The translations under genes and the position numbers were made by a program. A stretch of DNA of 41,893 nt from WVZH01 sp034430425 (GTDB lineage: Bacteria; Chloroflexota; Anaerolineae; Anaerolineales; E44-bin32), in the NCBI GenBank assembly GCA_034430425.1, contig DAOUEK010000078.1, positions 1-41,893 on the forward strand, given 5' to 3'. Below the pieces are notes generated by a model, which saw only the letters and a program-made list of their open reading frames with translations, was not told where the DNA came from and did no database searches. Positions 15,849-24,235 of this stretch are shown here, one piece after another. The stretch's first letter is position 1; each line of letters begins with the position of its first letter.

Positions 15849-18092
15849 CTATTTCTCTTCGGGATGAGATTCCCAGACAACGTAGATGGTATTTCCGGCG
15901 AGATTCTTTATTTCACAACGCCGTTTTCCCGTCTGGGAAAGAACTTGTTCGATCGATGTCCTCATCTCACCGTGCACCCATGGTGTAATTATAATCAAGC
16001 TATGCGTATCTGAAAGCCATTCTTCGTCCAGATTGTCCTGCAGAAAAATTTCAGCATCCACTTCTGTCAATTGCTCGCGTGTATAGGGGATCTGATAGAT
16101 ATCGAGAAGTTCGTACAGGGATTCCAGTACATGGGTGTTCGGCTGGTTCAGAATCGTGATTAATGGGTTAACACCATCTTTGGGGGCGAGCAATTGGGGT
16201 GTATCTCGTAGAAACAAAACCTGAAACGAATGGTATCGATATGCCATACGTTTCTGCGCCAGAGGGAAAGCTTGATAGAGATTGAGAACGAGGCACACGA
16301 CCAGCGTCAAGGCAGTAAGAAGGCGTCTCCATCGTATAGCGTTTATCCCCTGGATGATCCACATGAATCCGATCGCTGAAAAAATGGCAAACCAGGGCAA
16401 GAGTAAGTACATCCTTGTGGTCGGGGGAACAGAGCGATCGTGTGTGGCGCCAAGGAAGAACAGTAAGTAAACAAAGCTGGCGATAAGAAAGGTAGCGAAT
16501 TTATCCGAACGATATTTCGAGAGCAGCAATGAAAGACCGAGTAACGTCAGTGCCGCGGACAACGGATCGACATACGAGCCGGCAACGAAATGTGTCTCCT
16601 CGGGCGCGTAGAGGAAAGAAAACATTGCTGAGAGTAAATTGCTGGAGAGATGATGTGCAATGTTCGCCGTGCTCTGACTCAAAGCCGGCGTGTATAGAAA
16701 CGTGCCGGGAATTTTATTCAACCAATAGGTCGTTTGTGAGACAAGAGGCAAGAGCAGCAACAATAGACAGAGAATGGAAATCCCCCAATTTCGGATCGCG
16801 CTGTGTGAAATTGGGAAGTGATAAAAAAGTAAAAGTAATAACGAGATCGGTGGAACAAAGAGTGCCGCAGGATAGATATAGAAACATAAACCCCAGGCGG
16901 AACCCAATATTGCGAAGTCGACACAGCGCCTATGCGAGATTGCCTTTCGTGTGAAATACAGCACGAGGGCGAGTAGAAAAAAGGCTTGCAGGTTGTTGTA
17001 ACCAATCTTCCCAAATGTAATCAGATACTGCGAGAATGCCAGGAACAATCCGGCAAGTGCGGCAGCCGGCGCGCGGAGAAAGCTGCGGAAGACGGAATGG
17101 AATAGACCAATCGCAATCGTCGAGAGATAGATGTTGCTGAAGCGCCACCCAAAGTTATATATCCCAAAGATTTTCATAGACACGGCTTGAATCAAAGACG
17201 ATAGATAGGGATGAGTCTGATACACACCCTGGCCATAAAAAAGGTGCGCCCCGATATTGGACAGATTTTGGTGTTGGACGATGTTTTCAGCGTAGCGAAA
17301 GAAGGCGTATTCATCGCCAATGATCGAGAAACTCCAATGATTGATCCCCAGTGTAAAGATGACCAGCGCGAAGGATGATAGCCAATAACTGATGGATATG
17401 TCGCGCAAGGATTTACGATAGACGAGAGTGCTGACGAGAAAAAGGAGGAGAAAAAGCGGCCAGGATTTGCTGGACGTGGAAACGCTCGCCAGCCCTCCGA
17501 TCAGGGATACGTGATTGATCAGCAGGAAGCAATATTTACGACGATTTTCTTTCCAATGAGCGACAACATGATGGACCGGAATTCCTCGCAGCGTCCATCC
17601 GCATAACAGTAATAAATAGGCACCCAGGTAATTCCATCCCGGAGTAGCGGTGTTTTGCCAAACCCAGACGATTCGCCACACAATCCAGATGATGGAAATC
17701 GAGATGAATAGACCACCGAAGCGCCTTTGCCGCGGAGAGGGGAGTGTTTCGTTCTGTTCATGGATGGGGGCCTTCACAGGTAATAGGGCAGTGATTTGGT
17801 CACCGCGAAAGATAAACAAGAACACAAGCAATACGGTCCCGGGAAGTATGATTACAAAATAAGCGGGGAGGATGGAATTGCAATGTATCGCCGGGTAGCA
17901 CCAGGTGGAAAGAAATTGCTTATGGATCCACTGAACATCAAACCAACGATCCAGCGTGACGAGTACGGACGGGAAAAAGGCTAAAATAAGAATAACGATA
18001 TATGTGATATTCCCGCGCAGCAGTGTGGCGATGGATTTTAGCGATGACATGTTCGGAAAGTTAAGGATTGCACGCTGACGGGTTGACGACAT
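15849..18092 (-). CDS. GT39/ArnT-like membrane glycosyltransferase
   Basis: This 747-residue protein has about 12-14 hydrophobic segments and a C-terminal soluble domain (about 640-747). The motif GDEYAFFRYAENI near residue 265 has the acidic pair typical of the first catalytic loop in GT39/GT83-type transferases that use polyprenyl-phosphate sugars. HPYLSSLIQA and GWRFSNIYLSTIAIG continue the conserved pattern. Such enzymes glycosylate lipids or proteins on the outer face of the membrane. The start could also be the ATG at 18050, because neither site has a clear ribosome binding site. The acceptor and sugar cannot be read from the sequence. Confidence 0.82.
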   Translation of the reverse strand: MSSTRQRAILNFPNMSSLKSIATLLRGNITYIVILILAFFPSVLVTLDRWFDVQWIHKQFLSTWCYPAIHCNSILPAYFVIILPGTVLLVFLFIFRGDQITALLPVKAPIHEQNETLPSPRQRRFGGLFISISIIWIVWRIVWVWQNTATPGWNYLGAYLLLLCGWTLRGIPVHHVVAHWKENRRKYCFLLINHVSLIGGLASVSTSSKSWPLFLLLFLVSTLVYRKSLRDISISYWLSSFALVIFTLGINHWSFSIIGDEYAFFRYAENIVQHQNLSNIGAHLFYGQGVYQTHPYLSSLIQAVSMKIFGIYNFGWRFSNIYLSTIAIGLFHSVFRSFLRAPAAALAGLFLAFSQYLITFGKIGYNNLQAFFLLALVLYFTRKAISHRRCVDFAILGSAWGLCFYIYPAALFVPPISLLLLLFYHFPISHSAIRNWGISILCLLLLLLPLVSQTTYWLNKIPGTFLYTPALSQSTANIAHHLSSNLLSAMFSFLYAPEETHFVAGSYVDPLSAALTLLGLSLLLSKYRSDKFATFLIASFVYLLFFLGATHDRSVPPTTRMYLLLPWFAIFSAIGFMWIIQGINAIRWRRLLTALTLVVCLVLNLYQAFPLAQKRMAYRYHSFQVLFLRDTPQLLAPKDGVNPLITILNQPNTHVLESLYELLDIYQIPYTREQLTEVDAEIFLQDNLDEEWLSDTHSLIIITPWVHGEMRTSIEQVLSQTGKRRCEIKNLAGNTIYVVWESHPEEK

Positions 18093-18329
18093 TGCGATTC
18101 AGATCCGAGAAATTAACGTGACATGAATTGTCGACGCAGAGCGCAGAAATTTGTCGTTTATACGAATGACGGAATTACCTGCGGTGGCATTGGAATATGA
18201 AGACATCTCAACACAGCCTCTCATATTAAACAGATAAATATCAGCGATAAAAAATATTATACGGCTGACCGACATTACCGCCATCTGTAGAAATGATGGC
18301 AGCGTGCTTATGAATGGATGGTATTCTAA
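18093..18329. other. Intergenic region before the glycosyltransferase gene
   Basis: No gene is seen. On the minus strand there is an AT-rich stretch with TATAAT near 18258 that could be a -10 box, but no -35 partner is convincing. Confidence 0.3.
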
Positions 18330-19307
18330 TCAAGGTGATTCGATAGGGATATCGGCAGCAGACTGTGAAGAACATGCGGCGCGTGAAATTGGAGCCGTGG
18401 GTTCGGGCTGCGTTCCCTCGATGGCTCGTAATTTTGTTGGCACCCGATTTCGCATCGAAGCGGTCAGGCGTTTGACCATCACCGCCTGGTCGCTGCAGGG
18501 TTGAAAATCCAGAACCTGAAGACCGAGGTTCAAACCGGCCTGGTAGGAACGCACACAAAAATAAAGCGGCTTTTTGGAAGTTATTTCGAGGTGAGCGAGC
18601 AGACTCTTCAACAGGTCCTGTGTTCTTTCGACTGCAGGATGAATATAGGCTTGTGCCCAAATTCCTCTGGAGCCATCTTTAAGATCCAGATAGGCGAGAA
18701 GCTCGTCCTGATGCCAATAGACAAGGTTTCGATTGTTTGATGAGGGCGGTGTTTCAACTTGTTGGACTAATCCCGGTACGAGGTTGTGGTACAGGTTGCG
18801 AATGGCCGCTACGTCGCTCTCACTTTCGAGGCGCCATTCCGGGTTGATTTTTTCCATATCATGTGATGGTGGCCCGGTGCGTTGCCAGATTCGCTGGCGA
18901 GCATAGACGGCAAAACCCGCTCGCCGCAGGATTTCGAAAGTGGGATTTTTTTCGTCGATTTCGGCAATCAAGTGCTGGATTTTTTGTGATCCGGCCGCCT
19001 GACTCAACGCATCAATCAGTCTCATTCCTGATGGTTGGGAAAGCGCATCAATTGGTCCGAGAAAGGTTAAATGTGCAAATAATTGATCGGTATGATGTGT
19101 GAACTGACCTACAGCGATGGTTTGGTCGGTGTCATCCGAACGAGCAATCAAGGTATAGGTTTTTTTTCTGCGCGAAAAAGGATCCAATAAAGCATCATGA
19201 AATGCATCCGGCCCGCGTATGCTGTCAAGTTGAGAATCAAGGCACAGGCCATGGGTTCGCATCCGGTGAAGTACTGCCAAATCCCGCCAATCCATAGGGC
19301 GAATCAT
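18330..19307 (-). CDS. GNAT-like N-acetyltransferase, last gene of the pdx operon
   Basis: This 325-residue protein begins with MIRPMDWRDLAVLHRM, typical of the GNAT fold, and contains a tandem-like second half (residues about 155-280) with WRLESESDVAAIRNLYHNL, suggesting two GNAT-like domains. The usual Q/R-x-x-G-x-G/A acetyl-CoA loop is not clear, so activity is uncertain. The last 45 residues are low-complexity and may be dispensable. It starts 7 bp after pdxT and probably shares its transcript. Its substrate and any link with vitamin B6 are unknown. Confidence 0.65.
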   Translation of the reverse strand: MIRPMDWRDLAVLHRMRTHGLCLDSQLDSIRGPDAFHDALLDPFSRRKKTYTLIARSDDTDQTIAVGQFTHHTDQLFAHLTFLGPIDALSQPSGMRLIDALSQAAGSQKIQHLIAEIDEKNPTFEILRRAGFAVYARQRIWQRTGPPSHDMEKINPEWRLESESDVAAIRNLYHNLVPGLVQQVETPPSSNNRNLVYWHQDELLAYLDLKDGSRGIWAQAYIHPAVERTQDLLKSLLAHLEITSKKPLYFCVRSYQAGLNLGLQVLDFQPCSDQAVMVKRLTASMRNRVPTKLRAIEGTQPEPTAPISRAACSSQSAADIPIESP

Positions 19308-19314
19308 TTGCCAT

Positions 19315-19902
19315 TTACCCTTCCACGAGATTCAAGAAATAGCGGTGGAATCGATCGTCTTGCGTAAGCTCAGGGTGGAAACTGGTTGCGAGTAAGCGGC
19401 CCTGCTGTGCAGCTACAATATGTTCAGGCGTTTCATTATTTGCCGGTAAACGCGCAAGCACATCGACAGACTTGCCAGTACGTTCAATAATGGGAGCACG
19501 AATAAAGACCGCGGGGAAAGGTTGCTGGGGGGAATCGAGTACGGGCACTGAGATCTCAATCTCAAAACTATCAACCTGCCTTCCAAAAGCGTTGCGTTCG
19601 ATGGAGATATCCATCAGTTTCAGTAAAGGCTGCTTGTGTTGGATATTACTTGCAAGCAGAATTGCCCCGGCGCAGGTTCCCCAGATAGAGCGAGTTTTAC
19701 CGAAGCGTTTGATGGGATCCATCAAATCAAACTGGGTTGCCAATTTGCCGATGGTGGTTGATTCTCCTCCGGGGATAATGAGACCATCTATATTATCGAG
19801 ATGTTCCGGTAAACGAACTTCAGCGGTTTCTACACCGATACATTGGAGCATTGTAATATGCTCTATGAAATCCCCTTGAAGTGCAATAACCCCGATCCTC
19901 AC
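19315..19902 (-). CDS. pdxT: Pyridoxal 5'-phosphate synthase glutaminase subunit
   Basis: PdxT hydrolyses glutamine and passes ammonia to PdxS in the ribose-5-phosphate-dependent route to PLP. The 195-residue protein shows the class I amidotransferase pattern: GVIALQGDFIEH start, IIPGGESTT, the nucleophile elbow GTCAGAILLA and the C-terminal SFHPEL histidine-glutamate pair. Its start overlaps the upstream FMN-protein gene by 4 bp. The overlap order pdxS, FMN protein, pdxT, GNAT indicates a single operon. Confidence 0.95.
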   Translation of the reverse strand: MRIGVIALQGDFIEHITMLQCIGVETAEVRLPEHLDNIDGLIIPGGESTTIGKLATQFDLMDPIKRFGKTRSIWGTCAGAILLASNIQHKQPLLKLMDISIERNAFGRQVDSFEIEISVPVLDSPQQPFPAVFIRAPIIERTGKSVDVLARLPANNETPEHIVAAQQGRLLATSFHPELTQDDRFHRYFLNLVEG

Positions 19903-20438
19903 GATGCTTCAACTCTCTGCTTCCCACTCCATGATTCGATCTCAATGGCAAAGACCGCAGTTCGCTGGATTTCACTACGGGTAATGGGGCGATAGTCTTC
20001 TCCTGCTTTATAATCCGGAAAATACTTGTCCAGCAGACCTTGCAGGGCGAGACGAGCTTCTTCTTCGTTCTCGATGATTCTGGCTTTGCCGAAGACACAA
20101 ACGCTGCTGTATTCCACACTAAACTCGATTGCCTTATCAGCTGGCAGCAGCTTTCCCATTGAGGCTACACTCAAACTAACCCTGGGGTTGGTTTCCACAT
20201 TTGTGCGTGTTCGCCCTTCGGCGGCTGTGTGAAAATAGATGGTATGTATATTGGGGTTATACCAATACAGATTGGGAATGACGAAGGGCTGACTTTCCTG
20301 GCAAGTGGCAATAAAGGCGACTTGTCCTTCGTGCAGTAAAGCTGCGATATCAGAATTATCGAGCGTCGCCCGGTCGCTGCGCCGGATGTCTACTCGCTCA
20401 TCTTGTGTGCGAGCCTCGCCAGCCTTTGGAGTCACCAA
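19899..20438 (-). CDS. Pyridoxamine 5'-phosphate oxidase-family FMN-binding split-barrel protein
   Basis: This 179-residue protein has the split-barrel pattern of the PNPOx-like superfamily: LHEGQVAFIATCQESQPFV, YWYNPNIHTIYFHTAAEGRT, and NPRVSLSVAS. The IYFHTA/EGRTRTN segment corresponds to the phosphate-binding region of flavin-binding members. It is shorter than PdxH and lacks its clear PLP-site C-terminal signature, so it resembles the NimA/Pyridox_ox_2 group. It lies inside the pdxS-pdxT operon, overlapping pdxS by 7 bp and pdxT by 4 bp. I infer a role in PLP metabolism or cofactor handling; direct oxidase activity is not shown. Confidence 0.82.
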   Translation of the reverse strand: MVTPKAGEARTQDERVDIRRSDRATLDNSDIAALLHEGQVAFIATCQESQPFVIPNLYWYNPNIHTIYFHTAAEGRTRTNVETNPRVSLSVASMGKLLPADKAIEFSVEYSSVCVFGKARIIENEEEARLALQGLLDKYFPDYKAGEDYRPITRSEIQRTAVFAIEIESWSGKQRVEAS

Positions 20439-21319
20439 CCGCGTACAGCCAATCGCTCCGCCTCCGGAAGCTCGCTTACACCAATGCCCACCATCGCTTC
20501 ACCGAGTCCGCGACTGACTTCGGCAAGAATCTTGGGGTCCTGATAGTGAGTCGTCGCCTCGACGATTGCCTTGGCGCGAATCGCCGGGTTTCCGGATTTG
20601 AAGATTCCCGAACCGACGAAGACGCCATCCACGCCAAGCTGCATCATCAGTGCAGCGTCGGCAGGCGTGGCAATCCCGCCGGCGGCAAAGTTAACCACCG
20701 GCAAACGTCCGAGTTCTTTGGTCTCTCTGACCAAATCGAATGGCGCACCAATCGACTTGGCAAAAGCCATTAATTCTTCGTCGGGCATATTTTCAAGCCG
20801 GCGGATTTCACCGAGTACGGATCGTGCATGGCGTACAGCCTCCACGATATCGCCAGTTCCCGCTTCGCCTTTCGTGCGGATCATGGCTGCGCCTTCCCCA
20901 ACACGTCGCAAAGCTTCGCCTAGATTGCGACAACCACAAACGAACGGAATCGTAAACGGATGTTTATCGATGTGGTGCGACTCGTCTGCTGGCGTAAGCA
21001 CCTCTGATTCGTCAACGTAATCTACGCCAAGCGCCTCGAGAATTTGTGCTTCAACGAAATGGCCGATACGGCATTTGGCCATTACGGGAATGGTCACAGA
21101 TTCCATGATTTCGAGAATGAGCTTCGGGTCGCTCATTCGCGCCACGCCGCCCTGGACACGAATATCTGCGGGGACGCGCTCCAAAGCCATCACGGCGACC
21201 GCGCCGGCATCCTCAGCGATGCGGGCATGTTTCGGGGTGACCACATCCATGATCACGCCGCCTTTGAGCATTTGCGCCAAGCCTTTTTTTACGGTAAAAG
21301 TACTGACTTGCTTTTCCAC
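20432..21319 (-). CDS. pdxS: Pyridoxal 5'-phosphate synthase subunit PdxS
   Basis: PdxS makes PLP from ribose 5-phosphate, glyceraldehyde 3-phosphate and ammonia. The 295-residue protein is highly conserved: GLAQMLKGGVIMDVVTP, VMALERVPADIR, the lysines of MAKCRIGHF and RTKGEAGTGD, and the phosphate-binding NFAAGGIATPADAALMMQLG. The GTG start at 21319 follows AGGAGG, which is an excellent ribosome binding site. It is the first gene of a four-gene operon with a promoter just upstream and is divergent from the GntR gene. Confidence 0.97.
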   Translation of the reverse strand: MEKQVSTFTVKKGLAQMLKGGVIMDVVTPKHARIAEDAGAVAVMALERVPADIRVQGGVARMSDPKLILEIMESVTIPVMAKCRIGHFVEAQILEALGVDYVDESEVLTPADESHHIDKHPFTIPFVCGCRNLGEALRRVGEGAAMIRTKGEAGTGDIVEAVRHARSVLGEIRRLENMPDEELMAFAKSIGAPFDLVRETKELGRLPVVNFAAGGIATPADAALMMQLGVDGVFVGSGIFKSGNPAIRAKAIVEATTHYQDPKILAEVSRGLGEAMVGIGVSELPEAERLAVRGW

Positions 21320-21357
21320 ACTTACCTCCTGCGAAGGCGTTTTTCGCCCTCACTGCG

Positions 21358-21387
21358 ATTTTACCACGCTGAATAATTCAACGGCAA
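21358..21387 (-). promoter_or_regulatory. Promoter of the pdx operon
   Basis: On the minus strand, TTGCCG (21387-21382) and TAAAAT (21363-21358) are separated by 18 bp, and the GTG start of pdxS lies about 40 bp downstream. It points away from the gntR promoter, with 66 bp between the two -35 boxes. Confidence 0.65.
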
Positions 21388-21453
21388 TGAGACACTACAG
21401 ATGAACAAATTGCACAAAGCGGAGAAACAAATTCATGAATTTCCCGGGCACTC

Positions 21454-21482
21454 TTGACAAGGCGAATATGCAATAGTACAAT
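21454..21482 (+). promoter_or_regulatory. Promoter of the gntR gene
   Basis: TTGACA at 21454-21459 and TACAAT at 21477-21482 are separated by exactly 17 bp, a near-consensus promoter. The -10 box is the first copy in a cluster of tandem repeats. The inferred transcript starts near 21489, leaving a short leader before the ATG at 21516 with no obvious ribosome binding site. Confidence 0.8.
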
Positions 21483-21508
21483 TAGTACAATGAGACAATT
21501 GGTACAAT
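21474..21508 (+). repeat. Tandem 9-bp repeats, probable GntR operator
   Basis: Four adjacent copies of a TAGTACAAT-like unit: 21474-21482 and 21483-21491 are identical, 21492-21499 is GAGACAAT, and 21500-21508 is TGGTACAAT. They cover the -10 box and the transcription start of the regulator gene. Confidence 0.75.
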
Positions 21509-21515
21509 GTAAATC

Positions 21516-21923
21516 ATGTTTTTAGAACTGGATTTCCGCGGCCATTCACCGATATATGTTCAGATTGTGGATCGGATTAAGCATCTTATCGCAACAGATG
21601 CTTTGCAGCCAGGACAGCAGCTGCCAACCGTGCGGCAGCTGGCCACGGATTTACGCGTGAACTTCAACACCGTTGCCCGCGCCTATCGTATCCTCGATGA
21701 AGCAGGCATGATTTCGACCCAGCAAGGACGTGGCACCTATGTGCTCGAGCAACCCCTCCCGGAAGATGCAAAACGAATGCGGGAAGTAGCTCTCAACGCT
21801 ATCACGCGCTCGTATTTACTCGAAGCGCACCGTCTGGGGTTTGAGCCCGAAGAGGTCGAAGAAAATGTAGACAACTTACTTGCTCACTGGCGGGATGAAG
21901 GAACGCCGCCAGACGAGGTATAG
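21516..21923 (+). CDS. GntR-family regulator, YtrA-like
   Basis: This 135-residue protein has the GntR winged helix (PIYVQIVDRIKHLIATDALQ, QLPTVRQLATDLRVNFNTVA, GRGTYVLEQ) and a short helical C-terminal domain (about residues 90-135), the mark of the YtrA subfamily. YtrA-type regulators usually repress ABC-transporter genes and react to cell-envelope damage. The next genes encode an SPFH protein, a small DUF4177-like protein, a YhfC protease and an ABC transporter, which fits. It probably represses itself through the tandem repeats in its promoter. Adjacent divergent pdxS is another possible target. Confidence 0.93.
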   Translation: MFLELDFRGHSPIYVQIVDRIKHLIATDALQPGQQLPTVRQLATDLRVNFNTVARAYRILDEAGMISTQQGRGTYVLEQPLPEDAKRMREVALNAITRSYLLEAHRLGFEPEEVEENVDNLLAHWRDEGTPPDEV

Positions 21924-21962
21924 AAAAACGGATAAGTCTCTAGGGACCAAGGAAGGTGTGAG

Positions 21963-22934
21963 ATGATGAAAAGAGTGACGCAATTTTCACAAGAGAAAAA
22001 GGACATCAAACCAAAGAAGGACGCCATTCGTATTCCCGCTGTTGCAACCACAATTTACGTATTCTTCGTTATTGCTTCTTTGCTGGTGATGGCATTACTC
22101 CAGGAGTTGCATGCAGCGAGCTGGTTGGTTGGAGCGTTACTGGTGACGCTCAACCTTATCGGATTGTATCTTCTCTTCGCATTGAAAGTCGCCGATCAAT
22201 GGGAGAAAGCTGTTGTGCTGCGTTTCGGACGCTTCGTTGGTTTACGGGGACCCGGGTTGTTTCGGATCGTGCCCATCGTCGACAAAGTCACGATCTGGAT
22301 CGATCATCGCGTTATCGTTACGCCATTCAGCGCTGAGAAAACACTCACAAAAGACACCGTTCCCGTAGATGTGGACGCCGTGCTGTTCTGGATGGTTTGG
22401 GATGCGGAGAAAGCCGCTCTTGAAGTGGAAGATTACCAAATCGCGATCACCTGGGCGGCGCAGACTGCCTTGCGGGAAGTGATTGGACAAATGGATCTGG
22501 CGGACATTCTGGTCGGCCGAGCTCGAATGGATCAGGATCTCCAAAGGATCATCGATGAGCGCACGACACCTTGGGGTATAACCGTGCAATCCGTGGAAAT
22601 CCGCGACATTGTAATTCCACAAGATCTCGAAAATGCCATGAGCCAGCAAGCACAAGCCGAACGCGAGCGACAAGCGCGTGTCATTCTGGGTGAATCGGAA
22701 CAGCAGATTGCACAGTCGTTCGCTGACGCCTCGAAGGCTTATGAGAACAACCCCACGGCCTTACACTTGCGGGCAATGAATATGCTCTTCGAGGGCCTGA
22801 AAGAGCAAGGCGCCCTGGTGATCGTACCCTCCAGCGCGGTGGACACGATGAACCTGGGCGGGATCGCAGGCGTGGCGTCACTTGCTGGGGTAAACCTGGC
22901 AGATAGGCCGGAGAAGAAGGAGCGTAAAAAGTGA
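21963..22934 (+). CDS. SPFH/Band 7 stomatin-like membrane protein
   Basis: This 323-residue protein has two N-terminal membrane segments (about residues 26-48 and 53-74), then a Band 7 domain: EKAVVLRFGRFVGLRGPGLF, TVPVDVDAVLFWMVWDAEKA, REVIGQMDLADILVGR, WGITVQSVEIRDI and the downstream AQAERERQARVI helix. It is a typical stomatin/slipin family member that organises membrane microdomains. GGAAGGTGTGAG lies just before the start. Overlap of the stop with the next gene (GTGA) shows coupling. The small partner may be its subunit; this is inference. Confidence 0.93.
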   Translation: MMKRVTQFSQEKKDIKPKKDAIRIPAVATTIYVFFVIASLLVMALLQELHAASWLVGALLVTLNLIGLYLLFALKVADQWEKAVVLRFGRFVGLRGPGLFRIVPIVDKVTIWIDHRVIVTPFSAEKTLTKDTVPVDVDAVLFWMVWDAEKAALEVEDYQIAITWAAQTALREVIGQMDLADILVGRARMDQDLQRIIDERTTPWGITVQSVEIRDIVIPQDLENAMSQQAQAERERQARVILGESEQQIAQSFADASKAYENNPTALHLRAMNMLFEGLKEQGALVIVPSSAVDTMNLGGIAGVASLAGVNLADRPEKKERKK

Positions 22935-23146
22935 GCGCGCAGTGGGAGTACACGGTCGAGGTCCTGGGAGGGACGCTGAAAGGCGTCCGCCCGGAGGAAT
23001 TGGCGGATTTACTCAATCTGGCCGCCGAAGAAGATTGGGAGCCCGTGGACATACTCCTGCGCTCGTCGAACGGCAATCAGATAATGGTCGTATTGAGACG
23101 ATCCTTGCAATCCCATTCGCAACAGCGAAAACGTAGATGGCCGTAA
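22931..23146 (+). CDS. Small DUF4177-like protein
   Basis: This 71-residue protein has the pattern QWEYTVEV, LADLLNLAAEEDWEPVDI and IMVVLRR seen in DUF4177-type small proteins, which have a short beta-alpha-beta fold. It has no membrane segment. The start is a GTG at 22931 that overlaps the SPFH stop by 4 bp, so the two genes are translated together. A role as partner of the SPFH protein is likely but not demonstrated. The last 15 residues are basic and serine-rich. Confidence 0.65.
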   Translation: MSAQWEYTVEVLGGTLKGVRPEELADLLNLAAEEDWEPVDILLRSSNGNQIMVVLRRSLQSHSQQRKRRWP

Positions 23147-23152
23147 ACCCCT

Positions 23153-23170
23153 ATGTTTCACGTGAAACAT
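23153..23170. promoter_or_regulatory. parS-type ParB-binding palindrome
   Basis: The 16-bp core TGTTTCACGTGAAACA at 23154-23169 is identical to the bacterial chromosomal parS consensus; one more A/T pair extends the palindrome to 18 bp. ParB CTPase clamps load at such sites to organise the origin region. The site is intergenic, between the DUF4177-like and yhfC-like genes. A site this exact is unlikely to be accidental in 42 kb. ParA and ParB genes are not in the window. Confidence 0.88.
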
Positions 23171-23253
23171 GGAGCCGATCGGCAATCAGGTTCCGTATAA
23201 GGACTCTGTGACGTGTACGTTCTGTTGAATAAAACCACTTCCTGGAGTCGCTA

Positions 23254-24135
23254 ATGCTTGTGCTTGTTCATTCGACAAACGCTCTGGCAATGATTGGGTT
23301 GCCCATATTGTTGGGAGTTTTATTTGTTAAGCGATTGAAGGTGGAATGGCGGCTCTTTCTGGTTGGCGCTGTGACGTTCATCGCCAGCCAGGTCCTGCAT
23401 ATGCCCTTTAATTCTTTCGTTCTGGCCCCATCGCTTGATCGTTTTAATCTCTCTTTGGCGCAAACGGGGCTCCCGTTTATTGGCGCTGTACTTGCCTACG
23501 GGCTTTCAGCTGGCGTTTTCGAAGAGTGTGCCCGCTATCTGATATATCGCGCCTGGCTGCGTAAAGAACGTTCCTGGCGGGAAGCCTTGATGTTTGGTCT
23601 GGGGCACGGCGGGGCCGAGGCGATTATCTGGGGTGGACTTGTCGCCTATAGTTTGATCCAGGCCATCGCGCTACGAGGAGCGGACCTTGCTTCGATTGTT
23701 TCTGCCGACCGGGTGGCCGATGTGGCGGCACAACTCGAGATGTACTGGAATATGCCCTGGTACGACGCATTGCTTGGCGCAGTCGAGCGGGTATTCGCTC
23801 TGGCTGTTCAGATCAGCCTGGCTGTGCTCATGCTGCAGGCGTTTACTCGCAAGCAGGTGCGTTGGGGTGTTGCGGCGGTGCTGTGGCATACATTGATTGA
23901 TGCGGGAGCGCTGCTTGCTGCTCAGTATTGGGGTATCTATATCGCAGAGGGGTTTGTTGCTGCGGCCGCAATCATCAGCTTGGTGATAATATTAATACTA
24001 CGCGAGACGCCGATGGATCGCAAGGGCTCTGATTCGAACCAGGTGGACGATCCGCCCCCGCCAGCAATCCCGCTTCCCGCAACGGAAGTCGAAGATATTA
24101 CCTGGGAGCAAGTTGAAGATAGTCGATTCGTGTAA
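23254..24135 (+). CDS. YhfC-family intramembrane metalloprotease-like protein
   Basis: This 293-residue protein has about eight hydrophobic segments and the conserved EECAR (EExxR), GHGGAEA and HTLIDAG motifs of the YhfC family, a relative of CPBP (CaaX protease, bacteriocin-processing) glutamic-type intramembrane proteases. The C-terminal 40 residues are hydrophilic, acidic and proline-rich. GGAG precedes the ATG by 7 bp. It sits between the SPFH/DUF4177 pair and an ABC exporter, which suggests membrane or peptide-processing duty. The substrate is unknown. Confidence 0.85.
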   Translation: MLVLVHSTNALAMIGLPILLGVLFVKRLKVEWRLFLVGAVTFIASQVLHMPFNSFVLAPSLDRFNLSLAQTGLPFIGAVLAYGLSAGVFEECARYLIYRAWLRKERSWREALMFGLGHGGAEAIIWGGLVAYSLIQAIALRGADLASIVSADRVADVAAQLEMYWNMPWYDALLGAVERVFALAVQISLAVLMLQAFTRKQVRWGVAAVLWHTLIDAGALLAAQYWGIYIAEGFVAAAAIISLVIILILRETPMDRKGSDSNQVDDPPPPAIPLPATEVEDITWEQVEDSRFV

Positions 24136-24235
24136 TCGCACACAGAAGTGAAGATTATCAAACTATATTTATTCTCCTTCTGTCCGAACATGGAGCAATT
24201 ACTCATAATTAGTTTAGGTCTGACAGGTTGAGACG

